DNA from: Nostoc sp. 'Peltigera membranacea cyanobiont' N6
GTDB taxonomy: Bacteria > Cyanobacteriota > Cyanobacteriia > Cyanobacteriales > Nostocaceae
Length of the DNA: 64,000 bases
NCBI RefSeq assembly: GCF_002949735.1
Contig: NZ_CP026681.1
Span: forward strand, 434,001-498,000
Direction: 5' to 3'
The stretch's first letter is position 1. Every line of letters starts with the position of its first letter. Below the pieces are notes generated by a model. That model was not told where the DNA came from, made no database searches, and was given only the letters and a program-made list of their open reading frames with translations. Below are positions 36,623 to 45,075 of the stretch, in pieces. A program made the position numbers and the translations under genes.

Positions 36623-37303
36623 TTACGATTGCTCCCGCAGTGCATAACCTACACCACGGACTGTATGAATCAAACGCTTTTCATTATTCTCTTCCAATTT
36701 GAGTCGTAGATAACGAATATATACTTCAATGATATTAGAATCACCCATGAAATCGTAACCCCACACTTTCTCTAATATTTGATCTCTTGTAAACACCTGA
36801 CGGGGATGTGAGAGAAGATATTCTAATAAATGAAACTCTTTTGCTGTTAACTCAATGCTTCGTTTTTCGCGAAAAACTTCACGAGTGCGGCGATTTAAGC
36901 TTAAATCTTCAAATTGCAACACATCCTCGTCTGTTTCTTGGGTGCGGCGCAGATGAGCGCGAATTCTAGCTAGTAATTCCTCAATACTAAAGGGCTTAAC
37001 TACATAATCATCGGCTCCTGCGTCTAACCCGGCGACGCGATCGCTCACTTCATCTTTTGCTGTCAACAAAATCACTGGTACTGTACTACCCGTTGCTCGC
37101 AAACGGCGACAAATTTCTAAACCCGTTAGTCCTGGTAGCATCCAATCCAAAATCGCTAAATCTGGCGATGAGTCTCGTGCCAAGGTTAAACCGGCAATAC
37201 CATCATGGGCTACACTTACTTGGTATCCTTCGCTACTTAGTTCTAATTCGACAAATCGTGCCAGTTTGACTTCATCTTCTACCAAAAGGATATGTACTGT
37301 CAT
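36623..37303 (-). CDS. OmpR-family response regulator
   Basis: About 226 residues from the ATG at 37303, where the family begins (MTVHILLVEDEVKLARFVEL); an in-frame ATG at 37345 adds 14 unrelated residues. The receiver has Asp in AILDWMLPGLTG, LLTAKDE and the Lys in DDYVVKPFS. The C-terminal winged helix ends with EVYIRYLRLKLEENNEKRLI, HTVRGVGYALR. It lies 52 bases downstream of its partner kinase gene and 51 bases upstream of the RHH gene, so the three may form one transcript. The stimulus is not evident from the sequence. Confidence 0.92.
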   Translation of the reverse strand: MTVHILLVEDEVKLARFVELELSSEGYQVSVAHDGIAGLTLARDSSPDLAILDWMLPGLTGLEICRRLRATGSTVPVILLTAKDEVSDRVAGLDAGADDYVVKPFSIEELLARIRAHLRRTQETDEDVLQFEDLSLNRRTREVFREKRSIELTAKEFHLLEYLLSHPRQVFTRDQILEKVWGYDFMGDSNIIEVYIRYLRLKLEENNEKRLIHTVRGVGYALREQS

Positions 37304-37355
37304 AAGTTTGTGTATTGGTTTATGGTGCAATTCTGAACTACCCACACTTCCCTAA

Positions 37356-38792
37356 TCAGATAGAACTGCTATATGTAGGTAGACTGATTGTAAACGTACT
37401 CCCTTCACCTAACTTTGATTGCACGCTGACACTACCTCCCATACCTTCTACAAGTGTCTTGACAATAGATAAACCCAAACCACAACCCCCAGTAGTGTGA
37501 GAGCGGGATTCATCTACGCGGTAAAATCTCTCAAATATCCGTGCTTGCTGTTGCAAAGGAATACCATGACCTTTGTCACAAACCTCAATAATTGCCTTAT
37601 CTTGAAGTTGATTCAATTTGAAAACTATAGGTGTATCAGCTTCAGAATATTGAATAGCATTATCCATCAAATTTAATAAGACTTGTTTGAGACGGCTATA
37701 GTCTGCTTTCACCTCAATTCGGTCAACTTCGGAATCGATTTTGATTATGCGATCGCTATACTTTTCTGCCATCATCACCACTTCTTCAACCAAGTCATTT
37801 AGCACATAACATTTCATTTGAAAATATAAGTAACCATTATCGGCTCGTGCTAAATCAAGTAAGTCTTGTAGCAGACGGATGGTGCGTTCTGCTTCCGATG
37901 CAGCAGTTTCTAAAGCTTCTTGTTGGGTTTGGGTTAAGTTATTTTGCCTTCGCAAGACGCTTTGCAAGTAACCATGTACAATAGTTAAAGGTGTGCGTAA
38001 TTCATGAGAAACATTACTCACAAATTCTCGTTCTTGCTGCCAAGATTGGGATAAGCGAGATAAGAGCATGGTTAAAGTTTGAGCTAATTCTTTAACTTCG
38101 CTCGGTGCATTATCAAGATATAGCTGTGCTTGTCCTAAATCATCAGCCGAAATCACAGAAGCCATTTGATTTAGCTGGCGTAGAGGTTGCAGAGAACGTT
38201 TAATATAAAATGCGATCGCAGCAGTTAAAATAATAATTGCTAGGAAACTAATAATAACTAAACTCTGCACCATTACCACAAACATTCTCTGTTCGTGGGT
38301 AATATCCTTGACTACAAATAACTCACCCAGTAACTTACCCTGCACTTGTACAGAACTACCACATAAAACAAAATAGCTTTGGTTTATTTGATAAACTTGT
38401 GGTTTAATCGGCATCTTAGTCAGGGACATTAACTCAGCTACCGTAGTATCAGACAATAAATTTAAAGTAGCCGATTTAACTAAAATTTTATTATCGGGAC
38501 TTTTTAGCCATAATAATGTGTTTGTATTTGCCAAATTATTGATGGCCTTTTGTAATGCAGTCTCAGGCTGCATCATTTCACTATAAATTTGCACATCTTG
38601 CGGTAAACGCTTGGCAATTTCTTCTATACCATACTTATGACTATCAACTAAGATTTGCTGCATTTTCCAACTAGTCCATGTAGCAAAGCTACCTAATACC
38701 AAAGCCGAAAATGCAGCGATACCAATTGTGAGGCGTGACTGTAATGAAAATGGGTCTATATTTATTATCCAAAGTTTTCTGGTTTGCTTCAC
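37356..38792 (-). CDS. Membrane sensor histidine kinase
   Basis: 478 residues. A first membrane helix (about 20-40), an extracytoplasmic sensor of about 140 residues, a second helix (about 185-205, SLVIISFLAIIILTAAIAFY), HAMP, HisKA with FVSNVSHELRTPLTIVHGYL, and HATPase with NLMDNAIQYS, EVCDKGHGIP and GGCGLGLSIVKTL. A classic EnvZ-type kinase paired with the downstream OmpR regulator. The sensor domain has no motif I can link to a ligand. Confidence 0.92.
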   Translation of the reverse strand: MKQTRKLWIINIDPFSLQSRLTIGIAAFSALVLGSFATWTSWKMQQILVDSHKYGIEEIAKRLPQDVQIYSEMMQPETALQKAINNLANTNTLLWLKSPDNKILVKSATLNLLSDTTVAELMSLTKMPIKPQVYQINQSYFVLCGSSVQVQGKLLGELFVVKDITHEQRMFVVMVQSLVIISFLAIIILTAAIAFYIKRSLQPLRQLNQMASVISADDLGQAQLYLDNAPSEVKELAQTLTMLLSRLSQSWQQEREFVSNVSHELRTPLTIVHGYLQSVLRRQNNLTQTQQEALETAASEAERTIRLLQDLLDLARADNGYLYFQMKCYVLNDLVEEVVMMAEKYSDRIIKIDSEVDRIEVKADYSRLKQVLLNLMDNAIQYSEADTPIVFKLNQLQDKAIIEVCDKGHGIPLQQQARIFERFYRVDESRSHTTGGCGLGLSIVKTLVEGMGGSVSVQSKLGEGSTFTISLPTYSSSI

Positions 38793-38843
38793 TGTGATAG
38801 TTACATTTTAGGTATTGAATCAGGCTACATCATTAAAATCAGA

Positions 38844-39002
38844 ATGCTAAATATAAAGTTACTATTAACTGCTACATCTTTAGTCATAGCTGACTTAAAC
38901 TTACCTCTGTTGCATACCTACAGTGAAAAGTACAGCTATTCCAAAAAGATTTTGAAAGATTTTTATTTAATCGATCTCTCAACTCGGGAAATTCTTATCT
39001 AA
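38844..39002 (+). CDS. Possible small protein, 52 residues
   Basis: Short frame MLNIKLLLTATSLVIADLNL, then a polar C-terminus ending STREILI. The first 20 residues are hydrophobic like a signal or membrane segment. It is divergent from the kinase gene and followed at once by a hairpin with a T tract, but no ribosome site precedes it. It could equally be chance. Confidence 0.25.
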   Translation: MLNIKLLLTATSLVIADLNLPLLHTYSEKYSYSKKILKDFYLIDLSTREILI

Positions 39003-39007
39003 TAATA

Positions 39008-39066
39008 AATTAAGGTAATTTAGTATGAATTAAATTAATTTCAGATGAGAATTACCTTAATTTTTC
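39008..39066 (+). terminator. Terminator-like hairpin
   Basis: AATTAAGGTAATT pairs with AATTACCTTAATT, followed by TTTTTC. The loop of about 30 bases is itself AT-rich and may fold. It would end any transcript of the small frame before it. Confidence 0.45.
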
Positions 39067-39215
39067 TACTTTTGTATTCTTGTTTGAATACAATGACTGA
39101 AAATAGCTCTTGCTGTTGAATTCAGATATTGTCGGATGGACCCCACCTTCGGCAGGTGCGATCGTAAATGCTGCACTTTAGAAGCATGACAGTATTTTCT
39201 TTGTGCCCTTTGCGT

Positions 39216-39274
39216 CCTTTGCGGTTCGTTCCTCATATATTTAGGCGCACCTTCATACAGAAATGGTATGAGTC
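39216..39274. repeat. Dispersed 60-base repeat, copy A
   Basis: CCTTTGCGGTTCGTTCCTCA ... CTTCATACAGAAATGGTATG. An inverted copy with about 90 percent identity is at 50761-50820. The pair brackets the inositol locus. Confidence 0.8.
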
Positions 39275-39388
39275 TGCACTATACATTTCGTGTACTTTGT
39301 CAATATTTGAACCAAGTAGATTGTAAAAAATACTTAACGAAGTCTGTTGTCCATAGTTATGCAAATAGAAAAGAAACTTAACACACTC

Positions 39389-39408
39389 TTTTGCACACGT
39401 GTGCAAAA
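39389..39408. promoter_or_regulatory. LacI-type operator O1 upstream of MIOX
   Basis: A perfect 20-base palindrome whose core TGCACACGTGTGCA is identical to the site between the LacI-type repressor and gluconokinase. It ends 83 bases before the MIOX ATG. Confidence 0.88.
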
Positions 39409-39427
39409 ATAAATCCATAGCAACTTT

Positions 39428-39441
39428 TGCACACCTGTGCA
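39428..39441. promoter_or_regulatory. LacI-type operator O2 upstream of MIOX
   Basis: TGCACACCTGTGCA differs by one central base from the perfect site. Its centre is 36 bases from that of O1 and it ends 50 bases before the MIOX ATG, a usual position for repression at or just after the promoter. Confidence 0.82.
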
Positions 39442-39491
39442 TAAAGTCCCAAAGTCCGATTTAAAAAATTAATATCGACGGGTAAAAACCT

Positions 39492-40388
39492 ATGTCTCAA
39501 ACTGTAAGGAATTCCATCGAACAAACTCAATACAATCCCTTGCATTCGCTAGAAGAGTGGGAAAAAGATTTACTCAATCGCTATCCCGATCCAGACAGCA
39601 TAGTTAAAGAAGGTAAAACCACTGAAGCGTACAGAAATTACGAAACACTGACCAGAGACACAGTGAAAGAATTTTATCGCTTAAATCATATTAATCAAAC
39701 ATATAATTTTGTCCTTGAGAAACAAAAGAATTTTCTCAAGTTTGATAAAAAAGAAATGTCCGTTTGGGATGCGGTTGAATTTTTGAATCAATTAGTAGAT
39801 GATTCAGATCCTGATACAGACATGGATCAGTTACAGCACTTATTGCAAACATCAGAAGCCATTCGCGCCGATGGTCATCCTGACTGGATGGTACTTACTG
39901 GCTTCTTTCACGATATGGGGAAGGTGCTTTGCCTATTTGGTGAGCCTCAATGGGCTACTGTTGGTGATACTTATCCTGTGGGTTGTGCATTCTCTGATAA
40001 AATTGTTTTCTCGGAATTTTTCAAAGAAAACCCCGATTACAATAATCCCAATTACAACACTACTTATGGTATTTACGAACCGAATTGTGGATTGAGTAAT
40101 GTATGCATGTCATGGGGTCATGATGAGTATTTCTATCAGATGATGAAAAACTATTTACCTGAACCTGCATTGTACATGCTTCGCTACCACTCATTTTATC
40201 CTCAACACCGGGAAAACGCATATAACCATTTGATGGATAAACACGACACAGAAATGTTTAAATGGGTGAATTTATTCAATCCTTATGATTTGTATTCAAA
40301 AAACCCTATTCCTCCTGATTGGCAAAAATTAAGACCATACTATGAAGATTTAGTGGCTAAATATTTACCAGCGACGTTAAAGTTTTAA
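39492..40388 (+). CDS. myo-Inositol oxygenase (MIOX)
   Basis: 298 residues, close to animal and plant MIOX. The enzyme cleaves myo-inositol with O2 to D-glucuronate using a non-haem di-iron centre. All ligand positions are visible: His116 (QHLLQTSEAIR), His140-Asp141 (GFFHDMGK, with Lys144), His210 (SWGHDEYFY), His233 (RYHSFYP) and Asp266 (FNPYDLYSK). The diagnostic LFGEPQWATVGDTYPVG is also there. MIOX is mainly eukaryotic and scattered in bacteria, so horizontal acquisition is possible. Two LacI-type operators precede it. The binding-protein/ABC genes follow on the same strand after about 800 bases. Product use fits UxaC at 5.5-6.9 kb. Confidence 0.93.
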   Translation: MSQTVRNSIEQTQYNPLHSLEEWEKDLLNRYPDPDSIVKEGKTTEAYRNYETLTRDTVKEFYRLNHINQTYNFVLEKQKNFLKFDKKEMSVWDAVEFLNQLVDDSDPDTDMDQLQHLLQTSEAIRADGHPDWMVLTGFFHDMGKVLCLFGEPQWATVGDTYPVGCAFSDKIVFSEFFKENPDYNNPNYNTTYGIYEPNCGLSNVCMSWGHDEYFYQMMKNYLPEPALYMLRYHSFYPQHRENAYNHLMDKHDTEMFKWVNLFNPYDLYSKNPIPPDWQKLRPYYEDLVAKYLPATLKF

Positions 40389-41184
40389 ACTGATAACACT
40401 CGATAACTGGCTATTGCTGTGCGAGAAAAACACCCTATTTATCTATAAGATGTTAACAGCAGTCAATCAACCTTAGATTTGAGATTAACCTTATGCCTAC
40501 AGGTATTTCTTCTGAGCAAGGGATTTGATGGTTTTCGATAGTGGCTCTAAAACTAGGTTTAAACTTGGGATTTTGAATCCTTCAACTTCATTACCCAAAA
40601 TCTAAAATTAGTCATCCTCTCATCTCCAGGCTGCATTATGATGCTTGGATATATAAATGTTAAGTTTTTTGAATTATCCCTAAGCTCAAAAATACTTAAT
40701 ATTTACAAATGCTATGATTCCGAGAGTTTTGACTAAAGGGAGATTAAAAATGTTTCTTTACTTTGTAAAGTTCGATAAAGAAAATTCATTCTTTTACTAA
40801 TGGGGGATAAGATCGTAAAATGATTCAGGTATAAGTTCGCACTTTTAAGAATATCATTTTTCTAGAGTTTTACTGAAAAAGTGGTTTGATTGTAGGCACA
40901 TTAAAAAACCATTTTTACAACAACACATTAATGTGATTCCCTGACGTTAAGTAGCCGTAAAAAAATTGTTTTAAAATAAAACATTTAGTTTAGGGAAGTG
41001 AGTATTAGCAACTTAAACCACATCAGTTTCCAAGACGTTTAAGAAAAGTTGATATTGACAAGGCTAGCAGTCTCACTAGGTTAGGTCTGAATTTATTAGA
41101 CCTAGTTGATATTGTGATAGCCTCGCATTTTTAGATTCTGCTGACCTTTCTCAAATTTAAATCCGTTGTTAGAAATAGACGAAT
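40389..41184. other. Long upstream region of the inositol transport genes
   Basis: 796 bases without a convincing gene. The palindrome CACATTAATGTG lies near 40925. Two direct repeats GTTGATATTG (near 41048 and 41107) flank a TAGGTCT/AGACCTA hairpin, just upstream of the first binding-protein gene. These are candidate regulator or leader elements. No copy of the TGCACACGTGTGCA operator was found here. Confidence 0.45.
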
Positions 41185-42192
41185 ATGAAGAGAATTTTGC
41201 TCATAGTTGGCATACTAGGTTTCACTGTTGTTAGCTGCACAAATAGCACTCCAAATGACAATTCTGCTACTAATACTGGTACTAACACTGCTACCAACAC
41301 TAGCTTAGAGACTAAAGAAAATAGTCCAAATAGAAAATTGCAAACAATTGGTGTCGCCTTGGGTGACTTGGGAAACCCTTTTTATAATGCAGTGCAGAAG
41401 GGAGCGGAGATAGAAGCTAAGAGAATTGGGGATAATATCAGGGTTAATGCAGTTTCCAGTGGCTTCGATCTGAACCAACAAAGCAACCAAATTGAAAATT
41501 TTACTGCTGCGAATACTGATTTAATTATCCTCAGTGCTGTTGACAAAAAAGGAGTTAAACCAGTAATCGAGCGAGCAAGGCTTGCAGGTAAGGTTGTGAT
41601 TGCCGTAGATTCAGCCGTTGATGCAGATGTAGATGCAATGATTAGCTCCAACAATACCCAAGCTGGAGAGGTTGCTTGTCAATATATTGCCGATCGCATC
41701 AAAGGTCAAGGTAGTGTAGTCATTCTCAACGGTACGCCGATGGATTCAATCAATCAGCGAGTCAGTGGCTGCGAGAAGTCATTAGCCAAATACCCTAATA
41801 TCAAACTCATCTCTAAAGACCAAAACGCTGAAGGGACAAGGGATGGAGGATTGAGAGTGATGAGTGATTTGCTTACAACCTTTCCCAAAATAGATGCCGT
41901 TTTTGCCACCAACGATCAAAGCGGTGTGGGTGCAGACTTAGCCGCTAGACAAGCAAAACGCAAAGAATTTTTTATTGTTGGGGTTGATGGTTCGCCAGAT
42001 GCAACCAAAGCAATGGAAGACAAAGATGGTGTATTTGCTGCAACTGCGGCGCAAAATCCCGCAGGGATGGCCGAAAAAGCGGTTCAGATTGGCAACGATA
42101 TCATCCAGGGTAAAAAACCTGAGTCACCGGACATTCTGATTCCAGTCAACTTGGTTACTAGAGATAACCTCAGCAGCTACAAAGGCTGGTAA
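41185..42192 (+). CDS. Sugar ABC transporter substrate-binding lipoprotein 1 (RbsB/IbpA-like)
   Basis: 335 residues. The lipoprotein signal MKRILLIVGILGFTVVSC ends at Cys18, followed by an Asn/Thr-rich tether and a type-I periplasmic binding fold: GVALGDLGNPFYNAVQKGAE, FTAANTDLIILSAVD, DGSPDATKAMEDKDG. This is the ribose/galactose/inositol CUT2 group. Given MIOX upstream and an IolW-like dehydrogenase downstream, the ligand is most likely an inositol, by inference. About 60-65 percent identical to the next gene, so the pair is a tandem duplication with possibly divergent ligands. Confidence 0.88.
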   Translation: MKRILLIVGILGFTVVSCTNSTPNDNSATNTGTNTATNTSLETKENSPNRKLQTIGVALGDLGNPFYNAVQKGAEIEAKRIGDNIRVNAVSSGFDLNQQSNQIENFTAANTDLIILSAVDKKGVKPVIERARLAGKVVIAVDSAVDADVDAMISSNNTQAGEVACQYIADRIKGQGSVVILNGTPMDSINQRVSGCEKSLAKYPNIKLISKDQNAEGTRDGGLRVMSDLLTTFPKIDAVFATNDQSGVGADLAARQAKRKEFFIVGVDGSPDATKAMEDKDGVFAATAAQNPAGMAEKAVQIGNDIIQGKKPESPDILIPVNLVTRDNLSSYKGW

Positions 42193-42230
42193 GTAAGAAA
42201 AATTTAATTAACTTTAGGGAATAGATAACT

Positions 42231-43256
42231 ATGAAAAGGATTGCGATCGCAGCTAGCATACTAGGTATCATCAGTGGTGGCGTTGTCGGCTGTACAAATG
42301 CTTCTCCCGATAACAACAGTAGTGCTACTAACCCCGATACAAAACCCGTTACAAATACTAGTGCTGAGACTAAAACTACCACTGGGAATTCCAAATTACG
42401 ATCTGTTGCCTTCACAGTTGGCGATTTAAGTAATCCTTTCTTTGTCCTCATGGGACAAGCAACTGAGGCAGAAGCAAAGAAAATTGGCGGTAATAATGTC
42501 AATGTTACCGTAGTTTCCAGTGCCTATGACCTGAATCAACAAGCCAATCAAATTGAAAATTTTACTGCTTCCAATACTGACATTATTATCGTTAATGCTG
42601 CTGATAAAAGCGGCATTAAACCAGCAATTGAAAAAGCGAAACAAGCAGGTAGAATTGTCATTGCTGTAGATACAGGTGCTGAAGGAGGTGTGGATGCCAC
42701 CATCACTACTAATAATGTTCAAGCTGGAGAAGTAAGTTGTAAATATATTGCCGATCGCCTCAAAGGTAAAGGCAATGTAGTAATAGTTAATGGCCCGCCA
42801 GTGGACTCAGTAATTCAGCGAGTTAGTGGCTGCGAGAACGTACTGTCCAAATATCCCGATATCAAAATCCTCTCCAAAAACCAGAATGCAGAGGGTAGTC
42901 GGGATGGAGGACTGAGAGTTATGACTGACTTGCTCACAACCTTCCCGAAAATTGATGCAGTTTTTGCCATCAACGATCCGAGTGGAGTTGGTGCAGAACT
43001 AGCAGCAAACCAAGCACAACGTAAAGATTTCTTTATTGTTGGGGTTGATGGTGCGCCAGAAGCAATCACTGCGATCGCAGCTAAAGACAGTTTATATGCT
43101 GCAACCGCTACTCAAAATCCGCGAGGAATGGCCGAAAAAGCAGTTCAGGTTGGAAACGACATTTTAAATGGGAAAAAACCTAGCAATCCTACCATTTTAA
43201 TTCCAGTCAAGCTGATCACAAAAGATAATGTCAGCACAGAAAAAGGGTGGAAATAA
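42231..43256 (+). CDS. Sugar ABC transporter substrate-binding lipoprotein 2
   Basis: 341 residues, paralogue of the preceding gene 38 bases upstream. The lipobox is VVGC with Cys21. The fold motifs repeat: FTVGDLSNPFFVLMGQATEA, FTASNTDIIIVNAADKSG, FIVGVDGAPEAITAI. Contact positions differ in places (for example FFVLMG against FYNAVQ), so the two may bind different inositol stereoisomers or sugars. A 15-base-pair hairpin follows the gene and probably sets the ratio of binding protein to ATPase and permease. Confidence 0.88.
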   Translation: MKRIAIAASILGIISGGVVGCTNASPDNNSSATNPDTKPVTNTSAETKTTTGNSKLRSVAFTVGDLSNPFFVLMGQATEAEAKKIGGNNVNVTVVSSAYDLNQQANQIENFTASNTDIIIVNAADKSGIKPAIEKAKQAGRIVIAVDTGAEGGVDATITTNNVQAGEVSCKYIADRLKGKGNVVIVNGPPVDSVIQRVSGCENVLSKYPDIKILSKNQNAEGSRDGGLRVMTDLLTTFPKIDAVFAINDPSGVGAELAANQAQRKDFFIVGVDGAPEAITAIAAKDSLYAATATQNPRGMAEKAVQVGNDILNGKKPSNPTILIPVKLITKDNVSTEKGWK

Positions 43257-43366
43257 TAATAATTTTAACCTGACAGTTATTAAAAATTATGTCAATTTTA
43301 ATTGAGTCTTTTGATGCATTGACATAGTTTTTGCACATCCCCATGATGTATATATATGCATTTGTA

Positions 43367-43405
43367 GAAAATTCTGAATGTTGGAAGACGACATTCAGAA
43401 TTTTC
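43367..43405 (+). terminator. Intercistronic stem-loop between the binding proteins and the ABC ATPase
   Basis: GAAAATTCTGAATGT pairs perfectly with ACATTCAGAATTTTC across a nine-base loop. There is no T tract, so it more likely halts 3' decay or partly attenuates than fully terminates. Such elements often raise binding-protein mRNA above that of the membrane parts. Confidence 0.7.
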
Positions 43406-43518
43406 CAAGATAGCAATCTGTTTTAAAAATCTGATTTTGTGATAATTTAAATTTCACATCAGCGATGAATTTATAAATTTCAATTGCGACTTTTAAATTC
43501 TTTTTACAGGAGATTTTC

Positions 43519-45075
43519 ATGACAACAAGTATTGAAACCTCATTTCCTGATGCACCAACCACCACCCCTGTATTAGAAATGCAAGGGATTACCAAAAGAT
43601 TTCATGGTGTATCTGCACTCCAAAATGTTAATCTCACCATTTATCCGGGAGAAGTTCACGCCCTCATGGGTGAAAATGGAGCAGGTAAAAGCACATTGAT
43701 GAAAATCCTGGCTGGGGCTTACATTGCCGATGAAGGAGAAATTCGCATCAATGGCGAACCTCTGAAAATTACCGATCCAGCGACAGCACGTAAGGCGGGT
43801 ATTAATCTTATTTATCAAGAACTGAACGTTGCACCTAATTTAACCGTTACCGAAAATATGTTTATGGGTAGCGAGTTGCGGCGAGGTCAGTTTTTAGACC
43901 GCAAGGCCATGCAACAAGAAGCAGAGCAAGTGCTAGAAAGTCTTGGAGCCAATTTTACAGCCCAGACGATAGTTGGTACTTTATCCATCGCAGAACAGCA
44001 GCAAGTCGAAATTGCTAGGGCGCTGAAAGACAAAAGCCGTGTTTTGGTGATGGATGAGCCAACAGCAGCATTATCTGACCGCGAGAGCGACCATTTATTT
44101 GAGGTAATTCGCAAACTGCGGCGTGATGGCATTGCGATTATTTACATCAGCCATCGGATGGAAGAAATTTATGCCTTAGCTGACAGGATTAGCGTACTGC
44201 GCGATGGTCAATATATTGGTAGTTTGACACGCAGTGAAATTTCTCCACAGCGATTGGTGCAAATGATGGTCGGTCGCTCCATGCAAGACTTTTACGAACA
44301 TCAACGGCAAATGAATCCTGGCCCGGTGGTGCTGTCAGTCAGAAATATGAGTGATGCTCGTCAGAAGATTGAGCCGGCTAGTTTTGAACTTCATGCGGGG
44401 GAAATTCTCGGTTTAGCGGGGCTGGTTGGTGCAGGACGTACAGAACTATCCCGACTGATTTTTGGTGCTGACCGGAAAGCCAGTGGTGAAGTATTTTTAA
44501 ATGGCAAAAAACTGGAAATTAATTCGCCCAGTGATGCGATCGCTGCTGGAATTGGCTACGTCCCAGAAGACCGCAAAGACCAAGGTTTATTTCTGGAAAT
44601 GAGCGCCCGGAAGAATATTGCCATCAACACACTCAAGCAGGATGCCAAAGGTGGAATTGTTAACTGGCCTTCAGTGAATCGGCTGTCAACAGAAGCGGTA
44701 GAAAACTTCAATATCCGCCTAGCCAATTTGGAAATTAGAGCGCTGGATCTTTCTGGTGGGAATCAACAGAAGCTACTATTAGCGCGTTGGTTAGCCATTA
44801 AACCCAGAGTCTTAATGTTAGATGAGCCAACACGCGGCGTAGATATTGGTGCCAAAAGCGAAATTTACCGAATTATGAGCGAATTAGCAGCGCAAGGTGT
44901 TGCTATTTTAATGGTTTCCAGCGAACTATCGGAGATTGTCGGCATGAGCGATCGCGTCTTGGTGATGCGAGAGGGACAACTAGTAGGTGAACTGGACGGC
45001 AGCCTTGGCAAAGAAATCACCCAAGAAAAGATTATGCATTATGCAACTGGAGCATCGGAGGTATCAGCATTATGA
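43519..45075 (+). CDS. Sugar ABC transporter ATP-binding protein (two ABC domains)
   Basis: 518 residues, RbsA/MglA/IatA type. The first domain has Walker A GENGAGKST (51-59), the signature LSIAEQQQVEIARAL and Walker B VLVMDEPTAAL. The second domain has the degenerate GLVGAGRTE, the signature LSGGNQQKLLLARWL and VLMLDEPTRGVDIG. This is the CUT2 arrangement in which one protein supplies both ATPase halves. AGGAG precedes the ATG. It overlaps the permease gene by four bases (ATGA), so they are translationally coupled. Confidence 0.92.
   Translation: MTTSIETSFPDAPTTTPVLEMQGITKRFHGVSALQNVNLTIYPGEVHALMGENGAGKSTLMKILAGAYIADEGEIRINGEPLKITDPATARKAGINLIYQELNVAPNLTVTENMFMGSELRRGQFLDRKAMQQEAEQVLESLGANFTAQTIVGTLSIAEQQQVEIARALKDKSRVLVMDEPTAALSDRESDHLFEVIRKLRRDGIAIIYISHRMEEIYALADRISVLRDGQYIGSLTRSEISPQRLVQMMVGRSMQDFYEHQRQMNPGPVVLSVRNMSDARQKIEPASFELHAGEILGLAGLVGAGRTELSRLIFGADRKASGEVFLNGKKLEINSPSDAIAAGIGYVPEDRKDQGLFLEMSARKNIAINTLKQDAKGGIVNWPSVNRLSTEAVENFNIRLANLEIRALDLSGGNQQKLLLARWLAIKPRVLMLDEPTRGVDIGAKSEIYRIMSELAAQGVAILMVSSELSEIVGMSDRVLVMREGQLVGELDGSLGKEITQEKIMHYATGASEVSAL

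Noticed and set aside
43321..43345. TTTTTGCACATCC upstream of the ABC ATPase as an operator
   Set aside because: Only one half-site is present; no palindrome.
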